Assembly: GCA_910587105.1 (NCBI GenBank)
Contig: CAJUMB010000026.1
Span: 1 to 45,973, forward strand
Source of the DNA: an uncultured Lachnospiraceae bacterium
Lineage (GTDB): Bacteria; Bacillota; Clostridia; Lachnospirales; Lachnospiraceae
Direction of reading: 5' to 3'
DNA: 45,973 bases
Part shown: piece by piece, positions 35,292 to 43,679 of the stretch
Layout of the letters: each line of letters begins with the position of its first letter
Numbering within the stretch: the stretch's first letter is position 1
Notes under the pieces: model-generated
Told to the model about the DNA's origin: nothing
The model's input: only the letters and a program-made list of their open reading frames with translations
Database searches by the model: none
Program-made: the position numbers and the translations under genes

Positions 35292-36902
35292 ATGGAAAAC
35301 CAGAAAGCAGATAATCTGCTGAATTTGTCGGTGGACGCCTCACCGCAGGAGAGGGAGAAATCTCTGGAGCTGGATGTGGGCTACGAACCGGAGTCCAGAC
35401 TCTGGGATGTGATTATAAAATATTCCGGAGAAACTGCATCACTGGAAATGGAGGGAGTGACCATTGTTCCCCTGCTCAATGAATATGCAGTGGCATCGGT
35501 TCCTCAGGAGCGTCTGAATGATTTTATCAATCAGACTTCAATTGAGTATGTGGAAAAACCTAAGAGGCTGTTCTTTGCTGTTAATCAGGCTAGAGCAGTC
35601 TCTTGTATTACACAGGTCCAAATTTCCCCATGGAATTTGAGCGGGCAGGGGGTACTGGTGGGAATCGTGGATTCGGGCATTGACTACCGCCATTCGGATT
35701 TTATAAAAGAGGATGGGACTACCAGAATTTTGCGGCTTTGGGATCAGACTGTGCCGGGAAATCCACCCAAAGGCTATGCTCTGGGCAGTGAATATGGACC
35801 AGAACAGTTAAACCAGGCACTGGAAGCGCCCAATCAGCAGGAGGCATACAAAATTGTCCCCAGCCGGGATATCAGCGGCCATGGAACTGCAGTGACGGGA
35901 ATCGCTGCTGGAAATGGAAGATCTTCCGAGGGAGTTTATCGGGGCGTGGCAGGGGGGAGCTCCTTAATCGTGGTAAAACTGGGGAATCCTAGAAAAGATT
36001 CCTTTCCCAGAACCACAGAATTAATTCAGGGTGTGGATTATGTGATTCGGCAGTCAATTGCCATGGGGATGCCTTTGGCTCTGAATCTGAGCTTCGGCAA
36101 CAATTATGGTTCTCACAGAGGCGACACATTGCTGGAAACATATCTGGACAGTGTGGCAAACCTGGGTAGAAATTGTATCTGTGTGGGAATGGGGAATAAT
36201 GGAATCGATGCCCTGCACACTTCAGGGGTGATGCAGACAGGGCGCACAGAAAAAGTGGAGACAGCGGTGAGCAGCTATGAACCATCTTTGAACATCCAGT
36301 TATGGAAAAACTATGCAGACCAGGTGGATATTTTTCTCACCCATCCAGACGGCACCACAGTGGGGCCTTTGTATGAGCAGCTTGGCCCCCAGCGACACCG
36401 GCTTGGTCAGACCAATCTGCTCATCTATTATGGAAAGCCGTCGCCGTACAGTGCCTCCCAGGAGATTTATTTTGATTTTATACCGCAGGGAAGCTATGTA
36501 GACGAGGGGATCTGGACATTTACATTTGAGCCTAAGAAAGTGGTGGACGGCAGGTATGATTTATGGCTTCCGGGCGGCGGTGTGCTGAATCCGGGAACGC
36601 GGTTCTATTTTCCGGTTCCAGATGCAACTTTGACCATTCCATCGGCGGCCTTTCGGGTAATCAGTGTAGGTGCTTACAATTCCCATACTCTGTCCTATGC
36701 AGATTTTTCCGGAAGAGGATTCTTAGATGTAAGGGGCGTGGGAAAGCCGGACTTGGCCGCTCCGGGTGTAAATATCCATACCACCCGGGCCGGGGGCGGT
36801 TATACAGATGTTACAGGGACTTCTTTTGCCGCGCCGTTTGTTACTGGGGCTGCGGCGCTTTTGATGGAGTGGGGGGAACGTGTTATTATATTGCCAAGTT
36901 AG
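35292..36902 (+). pseudogene. S8 subtilisin-like protease (Csp-like), interrupted by an integrated element
   Basis: The frame encodes 536 residues from ATG 35292 (AGGAGG 9 bases upstream). It is a Csp-like subtilase of the sort found in spore-forming Clostridia, with the catalytic triad D127 (GIVDSGID), H197 (SGHGTA) and S511 (GTSFAAP) all present and an insertion between H and S. The family continues beyond the Ser helix for some 50 residues, but here it breaks after LLMEWG at residue 528 and ends with eight unrelated residues. The break marks the left end of an integrated element starting at about 36873. The missing 3' end should lie past the right edge of this window. The remaining protein is probably inactive or unstable; that is an inference. 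Confidence 0.8.
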
Positions 36903-37394
36903 CAAGAACCCAGTAAAAACAAAGGGTTTCGCTGATTTAGTCCTACGAAAAAATGCCGTTTGGCAGGAAGATTTAGCGATAGGACGGGCCTGTTTTATTC
37001 AAAAATCTATCAGGAAATAGCGGTTTGCATTCACGTAACACGAGGCGGTTCGTGGAGGGTAATGCTAGTTTCCTGTGAAAAAATACTCTATATAGGACTG
37101 AATTGGCTTTATGCTTAATCACAAAGTGCGTGATTTGTACCAGCCGATGCAGTCCTATTCTTTTGCCCGGAGAATAGGAAGCACAGGCGGAAGCGGTAAG
37201 CCAGATTGTTCTGTATACAGTTTAGACGTTCAGGGAGGGAATGTCAATCATGCGCCTCTGTAGGTATAAAAGCAAATTCGGGTTGACAGTTAGCCGCATT
37301 TTGGGTAACTGTCAGCACGAATTCCACAAGGGTTTGGGAGTGTAGCTCCCAAGAGTAGCAAGGAGATAACAGTGTTTTTGGGGAGCAGCAAGAG
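36903..37394. other. Hairpin-rich leader at the left end of the element
   Basis: About 490 bases with no gene that I can support. It holds several perfect inverted repeats: CCTATTCT / AGAATAGG at 37154-37178, TGACAGTTA / TAACTGTCA at 37284-37314, and TTGGGAG / CTCCCAA at 37334-37352, plus AATCAC / GTGATT at about 37119-37135. This could hold the attachment-site arm, an origin of transfer or attenuating leader structures. The TTGACA at 37283 overlaps the second repeat. Confidence 0.5.
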
Positions 37395-37895
37395 ATGAAT
37401 GAGTATGAAAAAGATATTATGAAGCTGTTTGATGTCCATGAGAGGGCTGAAAAAAGAGAATTGATTAAAAGAATCAATTGGGAAATTGAAATGGGTGGTA
37501 TTAGCCGACGTGGAAAAAATGAATGGGTGTGTAAGGTTACTGATTCCCCGATGGGTACAGTATGTACGTGGTTTAGCAATGCAAAGTGCAGAGCCTTGAA
37601 TAAGATTCCGCTGTATGCCCTGTGTCAGATTGCAGTTGCGTTAGAAATATCTGTATGGGAATTTTATAAGACTGCATATAGTACGAAAGAGGAAACGGAG
37701 CCGGAATTGAAGATTAATAGACGGGATAAGCTGTACTGGCATCTTAGGAGAAATGTAGCAGGCCAGCTATGGAATGATAGTTATGGCTCTTATGGTCTGT
37801 GGGAATGGCAGAGCAAGGAAGTCCAGAGAAAGTTTATAGATAAGCTATATCTGGACAAACTGGCAGAACGGCAGACAGAGAAATCAGTTGGATGA
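37395..37895 (+). CDS. HTH-domain protein of the element
   Basis: This 166-residue protein is not recognised as a named family. Residues of about 50-95 follow a Cro/C1-like helix-turn-helix pattern: TVCTWFSNAKCRALNKIPL, then LCQIAVALEISVWEFYK, where a WFS..R segment stands as recognition helix and EISVWEFY closes the domain. The C-terminal part is charged and aromatic, with LRRNVAGQLWNDSYG near 122. The ribosome-binding site is weak (AAGAG), and the gene follows a leader with a hairpin, so translation may be controlled. It probably regulates the element or binds its DNA. Confidence 0.6.
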   Translation: MNEYEKDIMKLFDVHERAEKRELIKRINWEIEMGGISRRGKNEWVCKVTDSPMGTVCTWFSNAKCRALNKIPLYALCQIAVALEISVWEFYKTAYSTKEETEPELKINRRDKLYWHLRRNVAGQLWNDSYGSYGLWEWQSKEVQRKFIDKLYLDKLAERQTEKSVG

Positions 37896-37962
37896 TTTCA
37901 AGCCCAAAACAGGTGTAAAAACCAAAGTGATTAAGAAAGCATGATTATAAGGAGGACAGGTT

Positions 37963-38427
37963 ATGGCAGTAAATACAGCGAAAGGTGCAGAAAAGAGAGA
38001 TACTCGCACAATTACTTTCAAAAGCAAGGAACATAAGGATTTTTATAAAGAGTATCTGCAGAAATGCAGATGCCAGGATGTATACCACAAAGCATTAGTG
38101 TACTGCCTGGGGATTGACCGGGATACAAGGGTAAATGTAAATAGAATATATGATTTTAAAACAGGATGCGTAAAAACGGAGTGCCTGCATGAAGGCTGGC
38201 AGACTAGCGGCAGTGCAAAAATTGTACGGATGGCGTTTAATCTCTATTGTAATGAAACGCCAAGTGTCTATGATACGGAGGATGTGGATGAACAGTTAAA
38301 GGAGTTCCGTTGTTATACAGTGGAAGATTTATTCTGCTGCGGCTATGCCAGATACTTTTGGGAGGCAGTCAAGCTCCGCTATCCGGAATACTGTTTTTAC
38401 GTGGATATGGAGGATTTATATGCTTAA
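37963..38427 (+). CDS. DUF6075-family protein
   Basis: This 154-residue protein has the conserved signature FKSKEHKDFYKEYL, then CQDVYHKALVYCLGI and FKTGCVKTECLHEGWQTSGSAKIVRMAFNLY, and a cysteine-rich end (LFCCGYARYFWEAVKLRYP). I recognise this as a family often next to ParA/ParB in Firmicute conjugative elements, here named from memory as DUF6075; the function is unknown. The start follows AAGGAGG by about 8 bases. The following small gene overlaps its last 8 bases. Confidence 0.7.
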   Translation: MAVNTAKGAEKRDTRTITFKSKEHKDFYKEYLQKCRCQDVYHKALVYCLGIDRDTRVNVNRIYDFKTGCVKTECLHEGWQTSGSAKIVRMAFNLYCNETPSVYDTEDVDEQLKEFRCYTVEDLFCCGYARYFWEAVKLRYPEYCFYVDMEDLYA

Positions 38428-38587
38428 AATCAGGATGCAGGGGACAAAGAAAGAACTTCACTGGTTCCGGCGGCTTTTAGAGCAGCAGGAGGATGTAGAT
38501 GTGAAGTCGGTATCAGAACCGTTTGTAAACAAAGGGACAAATAAATATTTCCGTGTTTATGCGGAAGTGGGGAGAACAGAAAAATAG
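38420..38587 (+). CDS. Small DUF3970-like protein
   Basis: This 55-residue protein starts MLKIRMQGTKKELHWF and continues with LLEQQEDVDVKSVS and a conserved NKGTNKYFRVYAEV ending. This matches my recollection of the DUF3970 family, small proteins of conjugative elements with unknown function. Its ATG overlaps the end of the previous gene by 8 bases, and a GGAGG lies about 5 bases upstream inside that gene, so translation is probably coupled. parA follows 26 bases later. Confidence 0.65.
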   Translation: MLKIRMQGTKKELHWFRRLLEQQEDVDVKSVSEPFVNKGTNKYFRVYAEVGRTEK

Positions 38588-38613
38588 ATCAGAGAATCAG
38601 GAGGAAAGTATAT

Positions 38614-39399
38614 ATGTGCAGAGTGATCGCAGTAGCAAACCAGAAAGGCGGAGTCGGCAAGACTACAACGTGTGTGAATTTAGGGATTGGGCTTGCCAGG
38701 GCAGGCAAGAAAGTATTGTTGGTAGAGGCAGATGCGCAGGGCAGCATGGCGGTGAGCCTGGGGATTGCGGAGCCGGACGAGCTGGATGTGACGTTAGTGA
38801 ACATCATGGAAAAGGTAATCAATGACGAGGATGCAGAGTTAGGTGAGGGCATTATCCACCATGAGGAAGGGATTGATTTTATCCCGGCAAATATCGAACT
38901 GGCAGGCTTGGAAACGGCCTTGGTAAATGTTATGAGCAGGGAAACGATACTGCGCCAGTATCTCAACAGCGTAAAAGGGGAGTATGACTTTGCGATTATT
39001 GATTGTATGCCCTCGCTTGGCATGATTACGATAAACGCCCTTGTAGCGGCGGACAGCGTACTGATTCCCGTAGAGGCGGCATATCTCCCAGTCAAAGGGC
39101 TTCAGCAGCTTATTAAGACGATTGGACGGGTACATAGAAAGCTAAACCCAGCGCTTGATATTATGGGGATTCTGCTGACAAAGGTAGACCGGAGGACAAA
39201 CTTCGCAAGGGACATTTCAGCACAGATCCGGGAGGTATATGGGAACCGGGTACATATTTTCGAGAACTGCATCCCATTGTCTGTAAAGGCTGCGGAAACC
39301 ACAGCAGAGGGGAAAAGCATCTATCTCCATGATCCGAAGGGGATTGTGGCAGGCGGCTACCACTCACTGACACAGGAGGTGCTTGCGGATGAAAAGTAA
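38614..39399 (+). CDS. parA: ParA-family partition ATPase
   Basis: This 261-residue protein is a MinD/ParA ATPase with the deviant Walker A QKGGVGKTT at residues 10-18, motif LVEADAQG near 39, and the DCMPSLG segment near 129. It lacks an N-terminal HTH extension, so it is of the Soj-like class. With ParB it segregates or stabilises the circular form of the element. A GGAGG site precedes the ATG. Its stop overlaps the parB start by 11 bases. Confidence 0.92.
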   Translation: MCRVIAVANQKGGVGKTTTCVNLGIGLARAGKKVLLVEADAQGSMAVSLGIAEPDELDVTLVNIMEKVINDEDAELGEGIIHHEEGIDFIPANIELAGLETALVNVMSRETILRQYLNSVKGEYDFAIIDCMPSLGMITINALVAADSVLIPVEAAYLPVKGLQQLIKTIGRVHRKLNPALDIMGILLTKVDRRTNFARDISAQIREVYGNRVHIFENCIPLSVKAAETTAEGKSIYLHDPKGIVAGGYHSLTQEVLADEK

Positions 39400-40285
39400 G
39401 AGCGCAGAGAAGGTAAGGCTGAACAGCTTTGATGATTTATTTGGCATAGATGAAGCGGGCGAAACGGTCACTTCCGTTCCCCTAAGTGAGCTGCATACGT
39501 TTAAAGGCCATCCGTTCCGGGTATTGGATGATGAAAAAATGCAGGAAACGGTGGAAAGCGTAAAGCAGTATGGCGTGTTGATGCCGGGGATTGTGCGCCC
39601 GCATCCGGAAGGCGGCTATGAGGTTATTGCAGGGCATAGACGGTGGCGGGCCTGTGAACTTGCAGGGCTTACGGAAATGCCTGTCATTATCCGGGAAATG
39701 GATGATGATACAGCGGTAGTCCTGATGGTCGATACGAATATCCAGAGGGAGGACATCCTGCCAAGTGAGAAGGCGAAGGCATACCGGATGAAATACGAAG
39801 CAATGAAGCACCAGGGCAGCAAAGGGGAGAAATATACTGCAGATGCTATCGGGGAAGCTGCCGGGGACAGCGGGAGGACAGTGCAGCGTTATATCCGGCT
39901 GTCGGAACTGGTGGAAGAACTGATGGATTATGTGGATGAAAATAAAATCCCTATGGTGGCCGGGGAGAAACTGTCTTATCTGAAAGCAGAAGAACAGGCA
40001 TGGGTTGTGGACGCCATCGGCAACAGCGGCATATTCCCATCGAAGGCGCAGGCAGAACAGCTAAAGGCAAGCAGTGAAACAGGGGAATTGACGGAAGGGA
40101 ATGTATATGCGGTTTTAATCCGGAAAGAGAAGGAAAATGTGAATGTGACGATTTCCGCAAAGAGAATCCGCAATTATTTCCCGACGGAATATTCCAAAGA
40201 GCAGATTGAGGATGTAATCTATACACTTCTGGAGGAATGGAAGCAGAAGGAGGGAGGGACAACGGATGCAGGAATTACAGTTTGA
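39389..40285 (+). CDS. parB: ParB/RepB/Spo0J-family partition protein
   Basis: This 298-residue protein has a ParB N-terminal nuclease-like domain with the CTP-binding GHRRWRACELAG segment near residues 87-98, followed by NIQREDILPSEKA near 117 and an HTH region around 145-185 (TADAIGEAAGDSGRTVQRYIRL). The start is ATG 39389, 9 bases after AGGAGG inside parA; an in-frame TTG at 39383 is closer. Its 3' end overlaps the replication initiator gene by 20 bases, so parA, parB and rep form one transcription unit. Its binding sites are not known; see the near-palindromes at 41656-43656. Confidence 0.9.
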   Translation: MKSKSAEKVRLNSFDDLFGIDEAGETVTSVPLSELHTFKGHPFRVLDDEKMQETVESVKQYGVLMPGIVRPHPEGGYEVIAGHRRWRACELAGLTEMPVIIREMDDDTAVVLMVDTNIQREDILPSEKAKAYRMKYEAMKHQGSKGEKYTADAIGEAAGDSGRTVQRYIRLSELVEELMDYVDENKIPMVAGEKLSYLKAEEQAWVVDAIGNSGIFPSKAQAEQLKASSETGELTEGNVYAVLIRKEKENVNVTISAKRIRNYFPTEYSKEQIEDVIYTLLEEWKQKEGGTTDAGITV

Positions 40286-41420
40286 TTATTATCGGGGCAT
40301 GGAAGCGGAGCAGTACACGTTTTACCGGATTCCGAAGGTTCTGTTCACTGCGGAATGCTTCAAGTCCCTTTCCTGTGAAGCGAAGGTTTTATACGGTCTT
40401 TTATTAGACCGTATGAGCCTTAGCATAAAGAACCGGTGGTTTGATGAAGAGGACAGGGTGTATATTATTTTTACAGTGGAAGAAATTGCAGAGCTTATGA
40501 ACTGTGGTACACAAAAAGCGGTAAGGCTTCTGAAAGAACTGGATGCAGATAAAGGAATTGGACTGATTGAAAAGAAACGCCTGGGGCTTGGAAAGCCGAA
40601 TGTCATATACGTGAAAAATTTCATTATCCGGCAGACAGAGGGCAAGGAAAGAGAGGAAAAACAGGGTGGAATGCCTATAAATGCACAGAATAGTGAAAAT
40701 CACAATTCAAGAGTTGTGAAAACCACAATTCAAGAATTTCCAGAATCACAATTCAAGAATGGTGAAAATCACAATTCAGGAATGATGAAAACCACAATTC
40801 AAGAATCTCCAGAATCACAATTCAAGAATGGTGAAAATCATACTTCTGGAATGGTGGGAATCACAATTCAAGAATTTCCAAAATCACAATCTAATAAGAC
40901 TGATATTAACAAAACTGATTTAAGTAAGCCTGAATTTAGTGAAACGGAGTGTAGTAAGCCTGATCTTAATGATCCTGAATCCGGTGTGTCTGCTATCCAT
41001 CCTAATCCTATCCTGTCTAATCCATCTATCCCAGGAACAGAGCCGGATGTGATGGGAGAGATGGATGCTTACCGAGACATCATCCGGGAACACATATCTT
41101 ACGAGTGCTTCCAGGACGGGCGCTATCACCGGAGGGAGGACGTGGATGAACTGGTGGAGCTGATGGTGGAAGTGATGATGCTGCCGGACAATGGCACAGT
41201 GCGGATTGCAGGAGTGGAAAAGCCGGCGGCGCTTGTCAAGAACCGGTTTATGAAGCTGAACCATGAGCATATTGAGTATATCCTTACCTGCCTGGGCGCA
41301 AATACGACGAAGGTGGGAAATATCAAGGCATATCTTCTGACAACGCTGTATAATGCCCCGATGACCATAAGCAATTATTACACAGCGGAAGTGAACCATG
41401 ACCTATATGGGAGCGGATGA
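40266..41420 (+). CDS. Replication initiator protein (RepA_N-like)
   Basis: This 384-residue protein starts with the RepA_N domain: a FYRIPKVLFTAECFKSLSCEAKVLYGLLLDRM-type segment near residues 19-50 and the winged-helix part YIIFTVEEIAELMNCGTQKAVRLLKELD near 65-95. Residues of about 140-207 form a repeated linker of three 23-residue units caused by a DNA-level 23-bp iteron array. The C-terminal part (about 255-384) resembles the DUF6017 domain found at the end of such initiators. RepA_N proteins bind origins that lie inside their own gene, so this protein probably starts replication at the iterons. It overlaps parB by 20 bases. Confidence 0.85.
   Translation: MQELQFDYYRGMEAEQYTFYRIPKVLFTAECFKSLSCEAKVLYGLLLDRMSLSIKNRWFDEEDRVYIIFTVEEIAELMNCGTQKAVRLLKELDADKGIGLIEKKRLGLGKPNVIYVKNFIIRQTEGKEREEKQGGMPINAQNSENHNSRVVKTTIQEFPESQFKNGENHNSGMMKTTIQESPESQFKNGENHTSGMVGITIQEFPKSQSNKTDINKTDLSKPEFSETECSKPDLNDPESGVSAIHPNPILSNPSIPGTEPDVMGEMDAYRDIIREHISYECFQDGRYHRREDVDELVELMVEVMMLPDNGTVRIAGVEKPAALVKNRFMKLNHEHIEYILTCLGANTTKVGNIKAYLLTTLYNAPMTISNYYTAEVNHDLYGSG
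40701..40893 (+). repeat. 23-bp iteron array, predicted replication origin
   Basis: The 9-mer CACAATTCA occurs at 40701, 40724, 40747, 40770, 40793, 40816 and 40862, always a multiple of 23 bases apart, with degenerate units at 40839 and 40885 on the same phase. That makes nine units. The period is not a multiple of three, so the array is conserved at DNA level; in the protein it gives a 23-residue repeat every 69 bases. Iterons of 20-23 bp inside a rep gene are how RepA_N plasmid origins are known to be built. Confidence 0.85.
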
Positions 41421-41617
41421 AAAAGCACGGGGAATATTGGCGATAAAATTGTTTCGGTGTGCCAGGCGTGATATACTGGATGCAGGTACAGATTGGAGGA
41501 AGGTATGAAAATAAGTGAATTTGTAAAGAAGCCTTGCAGGGCGTGATTGGCGTTTGAAAGAAATAGAAAGAAACAGAAAGGACAGGCAATACAGGCATAA
41601 ATTGAATAACAATCCGT

Positions 41618-41647
41618 AAAAACAGCTTGATACACGGCTGTTTTTTT
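41618..41647 (+). terminator. Terminator downstream of rep
   Basis: AAACAGC at 41620-41626 pairs with GCTGTTT at 41637-41643, followed by a T run to 41647. Confidence 0.75.
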
Positions 41648-41655
41648 GTTGTCCA

Positions 41656-41680
41656 ACTTTACGGCACGGTGTCGCAAAGT
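41656..41680. repeat. 25-bp near-palindrome, copy 1
   Basis: Left half ACTTTACGGCAC and right half GTGTCGCAAAGT, with outer symmetry ACTTT / AAAGT. It lies 71 bases from copy 2. The two sites stand just upstream of the XRE regulator gene. It may be an operator or a ParB site. Confidence 0.6.
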
Positions 41681-41726
41681 CAGGGGACAGGGCTTGACGG
41701 AATGGCGGATGTAAAGCGGGCTGCGC

Positions 41727-41751
41727 ACTTTACGACACGATGACGGAAAGT
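41727..41751. repeat. 25-bp near-palindrome, copy 2
   Basis: Left half ACTTTACGACAC and right half ATGACGGAAAGT around a central G or A. It ends 37 bases before the XRE start codon. Confidence 0.6.
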
Positions 41752-41787
41752 TCCGGGAGAAAATTCAGACCAGGAAGGAGGTGCATA

Positions 41788-42141
41788 TTGGGCAATCGTG
41801 CAGGGTCGCAGGACTTGATTGAATTGGGCAACCGTATCCGTGACCGGAGGAATGAGATCAGCATGTCACAGGAGAAGGTTGCGGAACAGGCAGGGATCAG
41901 CGCCAACACCGTCAGCCGCATTGAGGGCGGGCAGTCTGCGATGTCCATAGAGATATTTATAAAAATGGTGCAGATACTCGGCGTGGATGCGAACGAGCTT
42001 CTTGGCGTAAGCGGCCAGACGAAGGAGGATGGGCAGTGCCGGAAGATGTTCTGCCGCATCCGGCATCTGAAGCAGAGTGAGCAGACGGTGGTTTTACAGA
42101 CGATGGAGGCATTGGTCGATGGACTGCGGCAATGCAGGTGA
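41788..42141 (+). CDS. XRE-family transcriptional regulator
   Basis: This 117-residue protein has an N-terminal Cro/C1 helix-turn-helix (LIELGNRIRDRRNEISMSQEKVAEQAGI, then SANTVSRIEGG and a helix ending ILGVDANELLG), and a C-terminal part of about 45 residues without recognised domain. I place the start at TTG 41788, which follows AAGGAGG by about 6 bases; a longer reading from 41740 would run through a near-palindrome. It probably controls element genes through the near-palindromes upstream. Confidence 0.82.
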   Translation: MGNRAGSQDLIELGNRIRDRRNEISMSQEKVAEQAGISANTVSRIEGGQSAMSIEIFIKMVQILGVDANELLGVSGQTKEDGQCRKMFCRIRHLKQSEQTVVLQTMEALVDGLRQCR

Positions 42142-42506
42142 TGTGATTTACCACAGTTCTTGAAGTTCCACAAATATGCTGCCCTTTTCTGGGAATCTCC
42201 ACATATATGTTGGGGTAAACGGAGGGCAGGGCTGTTACACTGGAAATATCAAAGGAAAACAGCCACAGGAGAAAACGATGATGGAAGGGGGATAGCAGAA
42301 AGGCAGATAAAAAGACCAGGATTATCAGAAAAATATAAGGATAAAGTTATGGACTGGTAAAGGCGGTAAAAGGGGTTCTTGGCTCCCGTTAAAAAAAACG
42401 GGTGAGCCGGGAGCGTTATTTTACTGCCTTCCTGCTGTATCGGACAATCCCTGTGATGCCAGTTTTCCAGGCCGCCCGCAGCCTTCGGGCAGAAAGGCGG
42501 CTATAT
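42142..42506. other. Intergenic region upstream of the sigma-like genes
   Basis: About 365 bases with no supported gene; a 66-codon frame here lacks a ribosome-binding site and resembles nothing. It includes a hairpin at 42382-42414 (GCTCCCG / CGGGAGC with a competing CCCGTT / AACGGG), which could be a leader structure. Confidence 0.45.
42382..42414 (+). promoter_or_regulatory. Hairpin with two competing stems, possible leader control
   Basis: GCTCCCG at 42382-42388 can pair with CGGGAGC at 42408-42414, or CCCGTT at 42385-42390 with AACGGG at 42397-42402. The two pairings exclude each other. No T tract follows, so it is not a standard terminator. It lies about 90 bases before the first sigma-like gene. 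Confidence 0.35.
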
Positions 42507-43163
42507 ATGCTGACATTGCAGGAATTGAAACGAATTGTGGATGTGCCGGGTTTTGGAGTAAAACTTCCAACGGCAAAGCAGCTAAGGGCATCCAGATCGG
42601 TAATCGCACAGGAAAGGCTTGGCTTGGATTCGGAAATATCCGCTTATCAGAGCGGCTATGTGCTTTATCAGGTGGAAAAATATTTCACAGTGTTTTTACT
42701 TCACTCATGCAGGGATTATCTGTATCTGGCAGATGGAAAGACGGTTATCCTGCCGGAACAATTTTTTGAAAACAGGGAATGGTATCTGCGGCTTGTACTG
42801 GAAGGCGAAGACCGGCTGAACCGGAACCATGAAGAAAAGGAACGGAGCTGGAATGTTTCTTACAGCGCTGTATCCGAAGATTGGCTGGCAATGGAAAACC
42901 TGACAGAATCCATGTTAGAGCATTTGACAAGGCAAGAGACGGTGGCAGAAATATTGGGGATTTTATCGGCAAGGCAGAAATATGTCATTCAAAAATATTA
43001 CCTGCAGGAAGAAACACAGGAGCAGATTTCAAAGGAATTAGGCATCAGCCAGCAGGCGGTATCCGCAATGATTTCCCAGGCAGTCCGCAGCATCCGTAAA
43101 AATTATCAGGCTTCCCAGAATTGCCCTGATTACAGGATATGTTGTGGGGAGGGCAGGGCATGA
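42507..43163 (+). CDS. Sigma-70-like protein of the element (region 4 type)
   Basis: This 218-residue protein has an unrecognised N-terminal part (residues 1-130, including FLLHSCRDYLYL) and a C-terminal sigma-70 region 4-like domain with VAEILGILSARQKYVIQKYYLQEETQEQISKELGISQQAVSAMISQAVRSIRK-type architecture at about 145-195. Such proteins occur in Tn916- and Tn1549-like elements and are thought to activate element genes. The start is ATG 42507, following GAAAGGCGG; upstream reading (from 42402) crosses the hairpin. Its stop overlaps the next start (ATGA). Confidence 0.75.
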   Translation: MLTLQELKRIVDVPGFGVKLPTAKQLRASRSVIAQERLGLDSEISAYQSGYVLYQVEKYFTVFLLHSCRDYLYLADGKTVILPEQFFENREWYLRLVLEGEDRLNRNHEEKERSWNVSYSAVSEDWLAMENLTESMLEHLTRQETVAEILGILSARQKYVIQKYYLQEETQEQISKELGISQQAVSAMISQAVRSIRKNYQASQNCPDYRICCGEGRA

Positions 43164-43615
43164 GAGGGAAACAGCCGAAGGAACGGGATCATTATGTGCT
43201 GCGGATGGCGGACGGTACATTAGTGGATGTGACCAGGGAGGTTTATTTAGAATGGTATCGGTCACGGCGCAGGGAGCAGTATCAGAAGGAGCGGAACCGG
43301 AAACATGGCATATGCAGTCTGGACAGCTTAGAGGTCCGGGGGAATGGTTCAGGGCATTTCCAGGATGTGGCAGAGGGGGTGGAGGAGACGGTTTTGCGAA
43401 ATATCTGCCGGGATAAAGTGAGGGAAGTTCTGGAAAAACTGCCTGCAGAGGACGCCAGGCTGATTGAGCTGCTGTATTTTGCGGAAGCTACGGTAACAGA
43501 TACGGCAAAGCTCTTTGGCTGCAGCCGGAAAACGATACAGAACCGCCGGAAACGGATATTAGAAGAGTTATGCCGGAAAATGAAAGAGCAGGGAATTCAA
43601 GGGGGATATTTCTGA
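43160..43615 (+). CDS. Sigma-70 region 4-like protein of the element
   Basis: This 151-residue protein ends in a region 4-like helix-turn-helix: LEKLPAEDARLIELLYFAEATVTDTAKLFGCSRKTIQNRRKRILEELC-type organisation at about 90-140. The N-terminal part has VDVTREVYLEWYRSRRREQYQ near residue 22, typical of small sigma-like proteins of Firmicute conjugative elements. ATG 43160 overlaps the stop of the previous gene by 4 bases, so both are translationally coupled and may act together. Confidence 0.78.
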   Translation: MRGKQPKERDHYVLRMADGTLVDVTREVYLEWYRSRRREQYQKERNRKHGICSLDSLEVRGNGSGHFQDVAEGVEETVLRNICRDKVREVLEKLPAEDARLIELLYFAEATVTDTAKLFGCSRKTIQNRRKRILEELCRKMKEQGIQGGYF

Positions 43616-43631
43616 AAGCACATGGTTTTCC

Positions 43632-43656
43632 ACTTTGCGACATCGTGTCGCAAAGC
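43632..43656. repeat. 25-bp near-palindrome, copy 3
   Basis: CTTTGCGACA and TGTCGCAAAG form a perfect dyad of 10-bp arms around TCG. It lies 16 bases after the stop of the second sigma-like gene and 24 bases from the stop of the convergent lipoprotein gene. It might also act as a terminator stem, but no T tract follows. Confidence 0.65.
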
Positions 43657-43679
43657 GGAGTCCTGCCATCAGGTATATT

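Larger units (their letters stand above)
41421..41787. other. Intergenic region after rep with terminator and two near-palindromes
   Basis: A short frame at about 41504 (MKISEFVKKPCRA, then stop) is preceded by GGAGG and may be a 13-codon leader peptide or a decayed gene. The rest holds the rep terminator and two copies of a 25-bp near-palindrome, listed separately. There is no longer gene that I can support. Confidence 0.5.

Noticed and set aside
40701..40893. The regular repeats as a CRISPR array
   Set aside because: The units are contiguous 23-bp repeats without unique spacers of 30 bases or more, they lie in a rep gene, and no cas gene is near.
42160..42360. A 66-codon frame upstream of the sigma-like genes
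   Set aside because: It opens with a non-ATG codon, has no ribosome-binding site, and the protein resembles nothing.
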